From assembly GCA_045648605.1 (NCBI GenBank), contig JAZROG010000088.1:1-7583 (forward strand): 7,583 bases of DNA, in the 5' to 3' direction. Below are positions 1 to 7,346 of this stretch, one piece after another. The DNA is from SIG710 sp045648605. Lineage in GTDB: Bacteria > Bacillota > Clostridia > Oscillospirales > CAG-272. The first letter of the stretch is position 1; each line of letters starts with the position of its first letter. Position numbers and translations under genes: made by a program. Below the pieces are notes generated by a model, which was not told the origin of the DNA, ran no database searches, and saw only the letters and a program-made list of their open reading frames with translations.

Positions 1-78
1 CTCGACGTCCCGTTTATCATTTGAAATTCACGATTATTTCACGTCTTTTGAGGGACGTCGAGGTCGCCGTCCCCTACA
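1..78. mobile_element. MITE-like inverted-repeat element, copy A (left end cut off by the window)
   Basis: Positions 53-78 form a 26-bp terminal inverted repeat ending CGCCGTCCCCTACA. Positions 1-10 are the inner 10 bases of the opposite arm, and 11-52 are a 42-bp AT-richer centre. The missing 16 bases of the left arm can be read from the copy at 7347-7414, giving a 94-bp element (26 + 42 + 26) with apparently perfect arms starting TGTAGGGGACGG. The centre holds a small inner palindrome, TGAAAT (22-27) and ATTTCA (36-41). No protein is encoded, so it would depend on a transposase elsewhere or be a dispersed palindromic repeat. The repeat and its symmetry are seen directly; the mobile nature is inferred, and no target-site duplication can be checked because neither copy has both flanks in the window. 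Confidence 0.75.
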
Positions 79-135
79 AACAAATGTCTCCGCCTGTTCG
101 ACAAATTCCTGTTTGAAAATGAAAGGAACAAAAAG
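79..135. other. Leader between repeat copy A and the aldo/keto reductase gene
   Basis: This 57-bp gap holds the reductase ribosome-binding site AAAGGA at 122-127, 8 nt before the ATG. It also holds a 16-bp motif at 99-114 that reappears inverted (15 of 16 bases) beside repeat copy B. I see no convincing -35/-10 pair here or inside the repeat, so the promoter of the reductase unit may lie upstream of the window. Confidence 0.5.
99..114 (+). repeat. Outer arm beside repeat copy A
   Basis: CGACAAATTCCTGTTT lies 20 nt outside the terminal repeat of copy A. Its reverse complement, with one change, lies at 7310-7325, 21 nt outside the terminal repeat of copy B. The matching spacing suggests that these arms belong to a larger nested inverted-repeat element of about 167 bp, or to a preferred insertion site. 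Confidence 0.5.
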
Positions 136-1248
136 ATGAAAAAACTCGGATTTGGACTTATGCGTCTGCCCATGCTTGAGGGGAATATAGACATCGAGCA
201 AATGAAAAAAATGGTTGACCGCTTCATTGAGGAAGGGTTTACATATTTTGACACCGCGTGGATGTATTGCTCCTTCAAGAGTGAGGAGGCGGTAAAGGAG
301 GCTCTGATCAGCCGACACGACAGAAATACATTCACTCTCACAACAAAGCTTCATGTGGGATTTGTAAAGGAAGAGGCGGACAGAGACCGCATTTTTGAGG
401 AGCAAAGGAGAAAAACGGGAGCGGAATATTTCGACTACTATCTTCTCCATGCCATTGGCGGCGAAAGCTATGAAAAATATGAAAAATTCCACTGTTTTGA
501 ATGGATAGCAGAAAAGAAAAAGCAAGGGCTTATAAAGCACATGGGCTTTTCCTTCCACGACGGTGCGGAGCTTCTTGACAGAATTCTCACAGAGCACCCC
601 GAAATGGAATTTGTTCAGCTTCAAATAAACTATATCGACTGGGAAAACGAGGGCGTTCAGTCAAGGAAATGCTATGAGGTCGCAAGAAAGCACGGCAAGC
701 CCGTCATAGTTATGGAGCCTGTAAAGGGTGGCACATTGGCATCCCTTCCAAAGGCTGCGGAGGATCTGATGAAATCCAAAAATCCCAATATGTCTGTCCC
801 CTCTTGGGCTATTCGCTTTGCGGCAAGCCTTGACGGAGTTATGACAGTTCTTTCGGGCATGAGCAACCTCGACCAGCTTGAGGATAACATGGGATATATG
901 AAGGATTTCGCGCCCCTTGACGATGAGGAAAAGACAATAATCGAAAGGTCGGTGGATATTATCAATTCTTCAAACTCCATCGCCTGCACAGCCTGCTCAT
1001 ATTGCACAGAGGGATGCCCCATGAATATCCCGATACCGCAGTATTTTTCCCTTTACAATGCCGAGCTCCTTGAAAACCCCTGCGGAAAAATAGATTGGAC
1101 AGCACAGAGAGACTATTATGACAATCTCATAAAAACCCAAGGCAAGGCAAGCGCCTGCATCGGATGCGGTCAGTGCGAGGGAATATGCCCCCAAAAGCTG
1201 CCGATAGTAAAGCATCTGGGAGATGTTGCAAGGGTATTTGAAAAATAA
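136..1248 (+). CDS. Aldo/keto reductase with C-terminal double [4Fe-4S] ferredoxin domain
   Basis: Predicted cytoplasmic NAD(P)H- or ferredoxin-linked oxidoreductase of 370 aa; the substrate is unknown. Residues 1 to about 270 form the aldo/keto reductase barrel. The usual catalytic tetrad can be placed at D39 (in YFDTA), Y44, K71 (in TTKL) and H105 (in LLHA). The segment VLSGMSNLDQLEDN (238-251) matches the nicotinamide-cofactor end of the barrel. The tail carries two CxxCxxCxxxCP motifs, C284/C287/C290/C294 and C341/C344/C347/C351, enough for two [4Fe-4S] clusters. This architecture (COG1453-like) is common in anaerobes, and most members lack a known substrate. The ATG at 136 is preceded by AAAGGA at 8 nt spacing, and the protein opens with the family-typical KLGFGLMRLP. 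It is first in a two-gene unit; the nucleotidyltransferase begins 16 bp after its stop. Family is certain, physiological role unknown. Confidence 0.95.
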   Translation: MKKLGFGLMRLPMLEGNIDIEQMKKMVDRFIEEGFTYFDTAWMYCSFKSEEAVKEALISRHDRNTFTLTTKLHVGFVKEEADRDRIFEEQRRKTGAEYFDYYLLHAIGGESYEKYEKFHCFEWIAEKKKQGLIKHMGFSFHDGAELLDRILTEHPEMEFVQLQINYIDWENEGVQSRKCYEVARKHGKPVIVMEPVKGGTLASLPKAAEDLMKSKNPNMSVPSWAIRFAASLDGVMTVLSGMSNLDQLEDNMGYMKDFAPLDDEEKTIIERSVDIINSSNSIACTACSYCTEGCPMNIPIPQYFSLYNAELLENPCGKIDWTAQRDYYDNLIKTQGKASACIGCGQCEGICPQKLPIVKHLGDVARVFEK

Positions 1249-1255
1249 TCAAGGC

Positions 1256-1260
1256 AGGAG
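1256..1260 (+). promoter_or_regulatory. Ribosome-binding site deciding the nucleotidyltransferase start
   Basis: AGGAG ends 4 nt before the ATG at 1265. The in-frame ATG at 1223 lies inside the reductase gene, with a purine run directly abutting it and no usable spacer. The start at 1265 is therefore preferred. Confidence 0.75.
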
Positions 1261-1264
1261 CAAA

Positions 1265-2419
1265 ATGAAAAGCATAGAGAGAAATCTTTTTGAACTGATC
1301 TCATACGTTGTTTTTGATAAAAAGCCGTCCTTTGACAGCCTTTCAAGGGATGAAATAGTTGAAATTTATAAAATTTCGAGAAATCACAATATAACTCATA
1401 TTATCTCCTCAGCACTCATTGAGCTTGGTCTTCTCGATGACGAAAAAGCACTCTCTTTTTTCAAGAAAAGGCTTAATACAGCAGTTTTCAAAAGCCTTTC
1501 GATGCAATATGTTTTCGATAAATGCTGCGAGCTTCTTGAGGAGGAGCAGATCGACTATATCCCCCTCAAGGGGGCGGTTTTAAGAGAGCTTTACCGCGAA
1601 CCATGGATGAGAGCAAGTGTTGATATTGATATTTTAGTTAAGCCCGAGGATCACACGAGAGCTGCCGATATGCTTGTAAGCAAGCTGGGACTGAGGAAAA
1701 CAGACCTTTCCACTCCCCATGATATCACCCTGAAGGCCGACGATGATACAAGTGTTGAGCTTCATTTCGACCTTATAGAAGAGGACATTTTTCCAAAGGC
1801 GCAAAAAATACTTTCACAGGTCTGGAGCATGGCAGAGCCATGCGAAGGCTTCTCTCACAGATATCAAATACCCATGAATATCACTTATTTTTACCATATG
1901 GTCCATCTCGCAAAGCATATGAAGCTTGGCGGCGGAGGAATAAAGGATTTTCTTGATCTTTATCATCTGTATCTTTCGGGGCAAAGCGTGTCCTTATGCA
2001 GAGAATTGATAGAAAATGGCGGAATATTGCCCTTTGCCGAGACTGCGGAAAGGCTTTGCCGAGTTTGGTTCGGTGGCGAGGAGCATAATGAGCTTTCAAA
2101 AAATCTATCGGATTTTGTAATGTCGGGCGGTCTTTTCAGAAGCGAAAAAACATCAAGCCTTATTGATATCAAGAAAAACAAAACCAAGCTCGGATATTAT
2201 CTTTCCCGAGTTTTTGTTCCGTATGATTATTTAAAGATGCAATACCCCGCAATCGAAAAGAGACCGTATCTGACGCCTGTATATGCACTCAAGCGTTTGT
2301 GGTCGCTTGCTTTCGGAACGAGAAAACAGCTCCGACAGGAAGTGATAAGCCGTCATTCGAATTTCTCAAAAGAGGATATAAGCAATGTAAAAAAGCTCTT
2401 TGACAATCTCGGACTCTGA
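1265..2419 (+). CDS. Uncharacterised nucleotidyltransferase family protein (NTP_transf_5-like)
   Basis: A 384-aa protein with the marks of the NTP_transf_5 group of the polymerase-beta-like nucleotidyltransferase fold. These are YIPLKGAVLRELY (98-110, with K102-G103), the metal-binding pair in SVDIDILV (D120 and D122), a following acidic/His strand VELHFDL (E165, H167), and a helical HMVHLAKH segment (H211, H214, H218) leading to GGGGIKDFLDLYHL. The third carboxylate is probably in the ELHFDL strand, but I cannot fix which residue. The C-terminal 100 residues are basic and helical with no motif I recognise. No signal peptide or membrane span is seen. Relatives occur beside polysaccharide, peptide-modification and other biosynthetic genes, and the transferred group and acceptor are generally unknown. 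It follows the reductase by 16 bp and precedes a strong terminator, so the two are very likely co-transcribed. The function of the pair is not known. Confidence 0.85.
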   Translation: MKSIERNLFELISYVVFDKKPSFDSLSRDEIVEIYKISRNHNITHIISSALIELGLLDDEKALSFFKKRLNTAVFKSLSMQYVFDKCCELLEEEQIDYIPLKGAVLRELYREPWMRASVDIDILVKPEDHTRAADMLVSKLGLRKTDLSTPHDITLKADDDTSVELHFDLIEEDIFPKAQKILSQVWSMAEPCEGFSHRYQIPMNITYFYHMVHLAKHMKLGGGGIKDFLDLYHLYLSGQSVSLCRELIENGGILPFAETAERLCRVWFGGEEHNELSKNLSDFVMSGGLFRSEKTSSLIDIKKNKTKLGYYLSRVFVPYDYLKMQYPAIEKRPYLTPVYALKRLWSLAFGTRKQLRQEVISRHSNFSKEDISNVKKLFDNLGL

Positions 2420-2444
2420 CAAAAAAGAGCAAAACATAGCAAAT

Positions 2445-2494
2445 AAAAAGGAAGCACAAGGCATTCTCCGAAAATGCCTTGTGCTTCCTTTTTT
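2445..2494. terminator. Bidirectional intrinsic terminator between convergent units
   Basis: A perfect 21-bp stem (2445-2465 with 2473-2493) closes a 7-nt loop, CTCCGAA. The arm GGAAGCACAAGGCATT is flanked by A on the left and T on the right, so transcripts in both directions end in a U-run after a stable hairpin. It starts 26 nt after the nucleotidyltransferase stop and lies 33 nt beyond the lipoprotein stop on the other strand. That position suits shared termination of the two converging transcripts. Confidence 0.93.
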
Positions 2495-2526
2495 ATCGTT
2501 TTGCCATGAACAGACCACCATCTGTA

Positions 2527-3630
2527 TCAATATGTTGTATTTGCAACAGAGGATTTAACATCGTATTTTGAGATAAGCTCCTCATTAAGCTTTATATCGC
2601 CCTCATATTTTGAAAGCCTTGCGGTAAAGACCTCTGTTGTGAGAGTCTCCTCAAAATCAGAAAAGAAGTCCTCGTTTGTCACAGAAGCATAGCCCTTCTC
2701 CTCAAGAGGCAATCTCTTTACGATATGTATGCCGTATTCGGATTCCACCATCTTAAATTCACCCTCACCGAGAGAGAATGCCGCGTCTATGACCTCCTCA
2801 ACATACTGAGAGGATTTTGTCAGATAATATCCGTTCGGATATGTCTTTGCCGCGTCATCCTCATTCTGCGAAGCCATGAGAAGGTTAAAATCCTGCCCTG
2901 CGGTGAGCGATGTCATCACCTGCGAAGCCTTGCTTTTCTGCTCTGCAAGCTCCTCCTCAGTGTAATCCCTCGTTTCAACATATCCGCTTTCGTCATAAAT
3001 ATAATTTCCCTCGTCATCAGTAACCGGCTTGTTCGCGGTATAGAAGAATATCTGCTTTATGCGGACATAGTTGTTATTATAGTATTCATTTTTGATATTA
3101 TCCGAGATAGGCTCAATGCCGTTTTTGCCGTAAAGATGATCACGGAGATAGCTCATTTTTGCCTCAATGATATAAATCTCGCGGAGAATATCATAATTGA
3201 CACCGTACTGTGAAAGCTCTGAATTGAGAGCCGTCTTGTCGCCCCCCGCGCGCTCCTCCAAAATCTTTTTCATTGTGGAATCGATGGAATCTATCTCGCT
3301 CTGGGACAGCTTTAATTTGAGAGCATCAAATTCACGAAGAACACATAGAAGAGTCATTGCATTCTGCTTTACAAAGCCTGTGAAAATTTCATTATAGGTC
3401 TTTCCGTCCTCTGATATCTGATCCCAAACGGTAGAATCACTGCCTCCGTAATTACCCTTTATTCTTGAAAGCCACAGACGGTACATATTGACGCTTATTT
3501 CATTGCCCGAAAGTGTCATTATAGGCTCTCCCATCCTTGACGAGCATGACGCAAGAAAACAAACAGACAATACAAGGGCAAGAAAAAGCGAACTTAATTT
3601 TAAAATTCTTCTTTTTTTCATAATATTCAA
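2527..3630 (-). CDS. PrsA/SurA-like parvulin-type peptidylprolyl isomerase lipoprotein
   Basis: Predicted foldase of 367 aa, anchored to the outer face of the membrane, helping exported proteins fold. The N-terminus has a basic stretch (KKRR), a hydrophobic run (about 12-26) and a lipobox LASC with the lipidated Cys at 29. Residues 35-185 form the helical SurA/PrsA N-domain. Residues 188-308 fit a PpiC/parvulin domain: strand VRIKQIFF, then NGYYLTKSS, and FSLGEGEFKMVESEYGIHIVKRL at the end. An acidic/tyrosine-rich stretch at 199-229 appears inserted after the first strand. The first conserved parvulin His is replaced by Gln193, while the last one is kept (H302), so isomerase activity may be weak and the protein may act as a chaperone. 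The start is TTG at 3630, supported by AAAGGAG 5 nt away; the in-frame ATG at 3621 would be 14 nt away. It follows mfd by 58 bp and has its own promoter. Confidence 0.9.
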   Translation of the reverse strand: MNIMKKRRILKLSSLFLALVLSVCFLASCSSRMGEPIMTLSGNEISVNMYRLWLSRIKGNYGGSDSTVWDQISEDGKTYNEIFTGFVKQNAMTLLCVLREFDALKLKLSQSEIDSIDSTMKKILEERAGGDKTALNSELSQYGVNYDILREIYIIEAKMSYLRDHLYGKNGIEPISDNIKNEYYNNNYVRIKQIFFYTANKPVTDDEGNYIYDESGYVETRDYTEEELAEQKSKASQVMTSLTAGQDFNLLMASQNEDDAAKTYPNGYYLTKSSQYVEEVIDAAFSLGEGEFKMVESEYGIHIVKRLPLEEKGYASVTNEDFFSDFEETLTTEVFTARLSKYEGDIKLNEELISKYDVKSSVANTTY

Positions 3631-3635
3631 AATTG

Positions 3636-3642
3636 CTCCTTT
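3636..3642 (-). promoter_or_regulatory. Ribosome-binding site selecting a TTG start
   Basis: On the minus strand AAAGGAG is followed by 5 nt and then TTG (3630-3628). The alternative ATG, three codons later, has a 14-nt spacer. The spacing favours the non-ATG start; TTG starts are often associated with lowered translation. Confidence 0.75.
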
Positions 3643-3663
3643 GGAACTTCACATTTTTTACTA

Positions 3664-3692
3664 ATTATAGCACACAAAAGAGAGAAAATCAA
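3664..3692 (-). promoter_or_regulatory. Sigma-A type extended -10 promoter for the PrsA-like gene
   Basis: On the minus strand the -35 box TTGATT (3692-3687) is separated by exactly 17 nt from a perfect -10 box TATAAT (3669-3664), which is preceded by an extended TGC. The -35 box overlaps the TGA stop codon of mfd. Transcription would start at about 3657, giving a leader of some 27 nt with the ribosome-binding site in it. The foldase can thus be expressed independently of mfd, with read-through from mfd still possible because no terminator lies in the 58-bp gap. Confidence 0.85.
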
Positions 3693-6600
3693 GTGTCCTC
3701 GGATAATTCCTTTTCAAGCACCAGATAATCCTCAAAAAGCCTTTCAAGGGCAGGGAGAATTTTGTCATTTCCCGAAAAGCGGTAATTAAGATAAGGTGAA
3801 GATGACATTATGACCTTGATCTTACCCGAATTTTTCCCGCTAAGCTCCGACCAGACAGACCAATTGAACTTAACAGGATAAATATGAACCTCCGTGCCAA
3901 CCTGATCTATCTTCAAAATACCGCATTTCATGGCAAGCGCCCTTATATAAGCCACGTCAAGCAGATTTGCGGCGGCTCTCGGCATTTCTCCATAGCGGTC
4001 GAAAAGCTCGTCTATAAGGTCTTCCCTGTCCTCCCTTGAGCTTATCATGGCAATATGCTTATAAAGTCCCATTCTCTGCGATGAGGATGAAACATATTTT
4101 TCGGGAAGATAGGCATCGCAGATGAGATTTACCGTGCAGTCCGGCTTTTCCTCCACAGTCTCGCCCTTTTCTTCAAGAACCGCGTCATTTAATAGCTTGA
4201 TATAAAGATCATATCCGATGGCATCGAGATGACCGTGCTGCTCTGCGCCGAGGATATTTCCCGCGCCTCTTATTTCCATATCACGCAGTGCGATTTTGAA
4301 GCCTGCGCCAAATTCCGCATATTCTCTGATGGCTTCAAGTCGCTTTGTGGATATTTCGGATATAGCTCTGCCGCGAGGATAGGTGAAATAAGCATACGCA
4401 CGCCTCGAAGAACGTCCAACTCTTCCCCTTATCTGATGAAGCTGCGAAAGTCCCAGCTTGTGAGAGTTTTCAACTATAAGAGTATTAGCATTGGGAATAT
4501 CAACTCCCGTCTCGATTATGGTAGTGCTTATAAGAATATCAATGTCACCCGCAAGCATCTCGCTCCAGATATCCTCAAGCTCATCCTTTTCCATTCTGCC
4601 GTGGGCAACGGTTATCCTTGATTCGGGGAATCGCGCCGAAAGCTTTGCCGCGACCACCTTGATATTCTCGATATTGTTATAGAGATAAAACACCTGACCG
4701 CCGCGGCGAAGCTCACGGCGAATGGCTTCCTCGATTATCAGCTCATCATGCTCAAGAACGTATGTCTGAACGGGCAGACGGTCACCGGGGGCATCATCAA
4801 GAATTGAAATATCGCGTATTCCGCTCATTGCCATATTGAGGGTTCGCGGAATGGGGGTTGCGGTCAGAGTAAGCACATCAACATTGCCCGCGATCTGCTT
4901 AAGCTTCTCCTTTTGAGCAACTCCGAAGCGCTGCTCCTCGTCTATGATAAGAAGTCCAAGGTCCTTGAATTCAATATCCTTTGAAACGAGTCGGTGAGTT
5001 CCGATGACGATATCCACCTCACCGCGCTTGAGCTTTCGGAGCGTCAAGGCCTGCTGCTTTGCAGTTCTGAATCTGGAAATGAGGTCGATTGAAACAGGGA
5101 ATGAACGAAATCTCTGAAGCGCGGTCTGATAATGCTGAAGCGCAAGGATCGTGGTGGGAACGAGGATAGCAACCTGCTTTCCTCCGAGCACTGCCTTAAA
5201 GGCGGCTCTGAGGGCAACCTCTGTTTTTCCGAATCCAACGTCACCGCAGAGCAGTCTGTCCATTGGCACACTGCTCATCATATCCTGCTTGATATCGGAA
5301 ATGGCAGCAAGCTGTGAATCGGTCTCGTCATAATCAAATGCCGCCTCAAAATCAAGCTGGTAATCGTCATCGGGCGGGAATGAAATTCCGCTTCTGCGCA
5401 TTCTTTGGGCATAAAGCTGAATAAGCTCCTTTGCCATTTCCTTGACAGCGGCCTTTGCTCTTGTTTTCGCCTTGACCCAATCACCGCCGCCGAATTTCGA
5501 TAGCTTGACAGTGCCATCATCCGCTCTTGCGCCGATATATTTTGAAACCATATCCAGCTTTTCGGTGGGCAAGAACAGCTTATCCGCCCCCGCATACTGA
5601 ATGGTTATATAATCTCGGCTCGCGCCGTTTACAGTTACGTTTTCAATGCCCTTGTAGATACCGATACCGTAATTTTCGTGAACCACATAATCGCCCACTG
5701 TAAGATCGGCATAGGAAAGGATAGCCTGGGCATCTTTTCTCTTTTTTGCGCGTTTTTTCAGTGCACTTTCGGTGCGCTTTGCGGCAATTTTTCCGTCGGG
5801 ATTTGCGTTTAGCACCGCAATTTTCGGAACGGGAAGCTCATAGCCTGAAAGATGCTCACGCCAGATGATAAGAACATCGCCGCGAGGCAAGGTATCCGCA
5901 TTGAATTCACCTATATTCACCGCAGTGTAGGTATTAAAGCTCTCCTCTGAAAGAAGCTCCTTCATATTCCTTGCGGCTGTTTCGTTCTCACACATGAGAA
6001 TGGTGCGGTAGCCGTTTTTTGAATAGGTTTCGAGGTCCTCACGAAGAAGCTCGATATTGTCAGAATAAGAAACTGTATGCTTTGTCCTGAAGCCGAAAAG
6101 CCCGCCAAGCCTTCTTCCCGACATTCCCGATGCAAAGGAATCGATATGGACAGTAACATTTTCATCGCAGAAAGCATCAAATGCCGATGCGCTTTTTGAG
6201 TATTCCGTATATTTAGGAGCGATAGTACCCACCTCAAGTAGCTCCTTTACAGTCTCGTTCATATGCCATCCCGAGCTTTCAAGACGGTCATATACAGCGG
6301 CAGTTCCCTTTATCATAACGGGTGTTCTTGAAGGAGTCTTCAGATAGTCAAGAAGACATACCTTTTCCGGATAAATAAGAGAAATATATTTGTCCGCAAA
6401 ATTAAGCTCAAGCCCGTGATCGATGGCGTGCACCTCGCTTATAAGCTCCTCGATGGCGCGCTCGTTTCTTGAATTCTTTATCTGTAATGAGGTGGCTTTT
6501 TTAAGCCTTTCGCGTGTTTCGGCGCTTATGAGGATCTCTCTTGCGGGCATTATCTCCGCAATTTTTACCTGATCGGTGATCCTCTGGGTTTCTGTGTCGA

Positions 6601-7273
6601 AAAGAGCCATTCTGTCAACCTCGTCACCGAAAAGCTCAATTCGCAAGGGCTTGGTGACGTTCATTTCAGCGCCATCGGAATCTATATATCTGCCGCAGGG
6701 AGGGAAAATATCGATAATACCGCCTCTCACGGCAAACTGTCCCGCGCTGTCCACCATTTCGGTGCGCACATAACCTGCCGAAAGGAGCTTTTTCACCGTA
6801 TCGTCAATGGAGACAGGCATTTCATAGCTTATCCTCATGGTAAACTCACGCAAAGTCGCCCCCGGAATGGTGTATCCGAGAGCAGCATCGGGGGTAGTTA
6901 TGACCGCATCAAGCTCTCCGTTCATTATTGCGTAAAGCACATTAAGCCTCTCATGCTCGTACTCATGAGAGGCGGTTATATTATAAAAAGTAAGGTCGCG
7001 TGCGATATAAAAGCCGCATTTCAGTCCGAAGCGGCAAAGAAGGTCACGCATCCGCACCGCGTCCTTTTCCTCGGGACAAATGATAAGAGCACAGCCGCCC
7101 TTTTCTCTGCCAAGATCCTCAAGAAGCGAAACAAGAAGCGCATCCGAAGCCCCCTCGCAAAGTCCGCTTGCAACGATGGGCAGAGCCTCTCTTGCGTCAA
7201 AAGCTTTGAGTGCGCAGGCAAGAAGCTGTGTATATTCGCTGTCGCGTCTTATGCTGTCGGTCAGTATATTCAT
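3689..7273 (-). CDS. mfd: Transcription-repair coupling factor Mfd
   Basis: ATP-driven DNA translocase of 1194 aa that pushes or removes RNA polymerase stalled at lesions and recruits UvrA for nucleotide excision repair. The UvrB-like N-terminal module spans about 1-350, with the family signature GQFAVRGGIIDIFPP (178-192) and no functional Walker A, as usual. The RNA-polymerase-interacting domain is at about 522-592 (VGDYVVHENYGIGIYKGI). The RecG-like motor has GDVGFGKTE (677-685, Walker A), DEEQ (778-781, motif II), TATPIPRTL (804-812, motif III) and QIRGRVGR (947-954, motif VI). The translocation (TRG) motif is RDMEIRGAGNILG (997-1009). The C-terminal UvrA-masking domain covers about 1040-1194. 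The ATG at 7273 is preceded by GGAGG with 8 nt spacing. All motor motifs are intact and length is near the usual 1150-1180. The next gene downstream is a PrsA-like foldase, an arrangement seen in clostridia. Confidence 0.98.
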   Translation of the reverse strand: MNILTDSIRRDSEYTQLLACALKAFDAREALPIVASGLCEGASDALLVSLLEDLGREKGGCALIICPEEKDAVRMRDLLCRFGLKCGFYIARDLTFYNITASHEYEHERLNVLYAIMNGELDAVITTPDAALGYTIPGATLREFTMRISYEMPVSIDDTVKKLLSAGYVRTEMVDSAGQFAVRGGIIDIFPPCGRYIDSDGAEMNVTKPLRIELFGDEVDRMALFDTETQRITDQVKIAEIMPAREILISAETRERLKKATSLQIKNSRNERAIEELISEVHAIDHGLELNFADKYISLIYPEKVCLLDYLKTPSRTPVMIKGTAAVYDRLESSGWHMNETVKELLEVGTIAPKYTEYSKSASAFDAFCDENVTVHIDSFASGMSGRRLGGLFGFRTKHTVSYSDNIELLREDLETYSKNGYRTILMCENETAARNMKELLSEESFNTYTAVNIGEFNADTLPRGDVLIIWREHLSGYELPVPKIAVLNANPDGKIAAKRTESALKKRAKKRKDAQAILSYADLTVGDYVVHENYGIGIYKGIENVTVNGASRDYITIQYAGADKLFLPTEKLDMVSKYIGARADDGTVKLSKFGGGDWVKAKTRAKAAVKEMAKELIQLYAQRMRRSGISFPPDDDYQLDFEAAFDYDETDSQLAAISDIKQDMMSSVPMDRLLCGDVGFGKTEVALRAAFKAVLGGKQVAILVPTTILALQHYQTALQRFRSFPVSIDLISRFRTAKQQALTLRKLKRGEVDIVIGTHRLVSKDIEFKDLGLLIIDEEQRFGVAQKEKLKQIAGNVDVLTLTATPIPRTLNMAMSGIRDISILDDAPGDRLPVQTYVLEHDELIIEEAIRRELRRGGQVFYLYNNIENIKVVAAKLSARFPESRITVAHGRMEKDELEDIWSEMLAGDIDILISTTIIETGVDIPNANTLIVENSHKLGLSQLHQIRGRVGRSSRRAYAYFTYPRGRAISEISTKRLEAIREYAEFGAGFKIALRDMEIRGAGNILGAEQHGHLDAIGYDLYIKLLNDAVLEEKGETVEEKPDCTVNLICDAYLPEKYVSSSSQRMGLYKHIAMISSREDREDLIDELFDRYGEMPRAAANLLDVAYIRALAMKCGILKIDQVGTEVHIYPVKFNWSVWSELSGKNSGKIKVIMSSSPYLNYRFSGNDKILPALERLFEDYLVLEKELSEDT

Positions 7274-7346
7274 CTATTTTTCCTCCGACAAGTTTTTGTT
7301 TTTGTTGGTAAACAGGAATTTATCGGTGAGATGAAAAACGCAAATC
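7274..7346. other. mfd leader up to repeat copy B
   Basis: This 73-bp gap holds the mfd ribosome-binding site (GGAGG on the minus strand, 7286-7282) and the outer arm motif at 7310-7325. I find no clear promoter for mfd. It may be transcribed from a gene or promoter beyond the repeat, for example pth, which lies upstream of mfd in many Firmicutes but is not in this window. Confidence 0.5.
7310..7325 (-). repeat. Outer arm beside repeat copy B
   Basis: AAACAGGAATTTATCG is the reverse complement of positions 99-114 with a single difference. It sits 21 nt outside the terminal repeat of copy B, almost the same distance as the partner motif beside copy A. It lies just upstream of the mfd ribosome-binding site. 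Confidence 0.5.

Noticed and set aside
34..624. Long minus-strand reading frame (196 codons) opposite the reductase and across repeat copy A
   Set aside because: It overlaps a gene with full family motifs on the other strand, crosses the repeat, and has no recognisable domain; best read as a shadow frame.
1223..1264. Upstream ATG extending the nucleotidyltransferase by 14 residues into the reductase gene
   Set aside because: No properly spaced ribosome-binding site; the extension has no family similarity that I recognise, while the ATG at 1265 has AGGAG and a clean 16-bp gap after the previous stop.
2725..3213. Plus-strand frame of 162 codons opposite the PrsA-like gene
   Set aside because: Its Cys/Ile/Leu-rich translation is what the antisense of this gene gives; no plausible ribosome-binding site or homology is seen.
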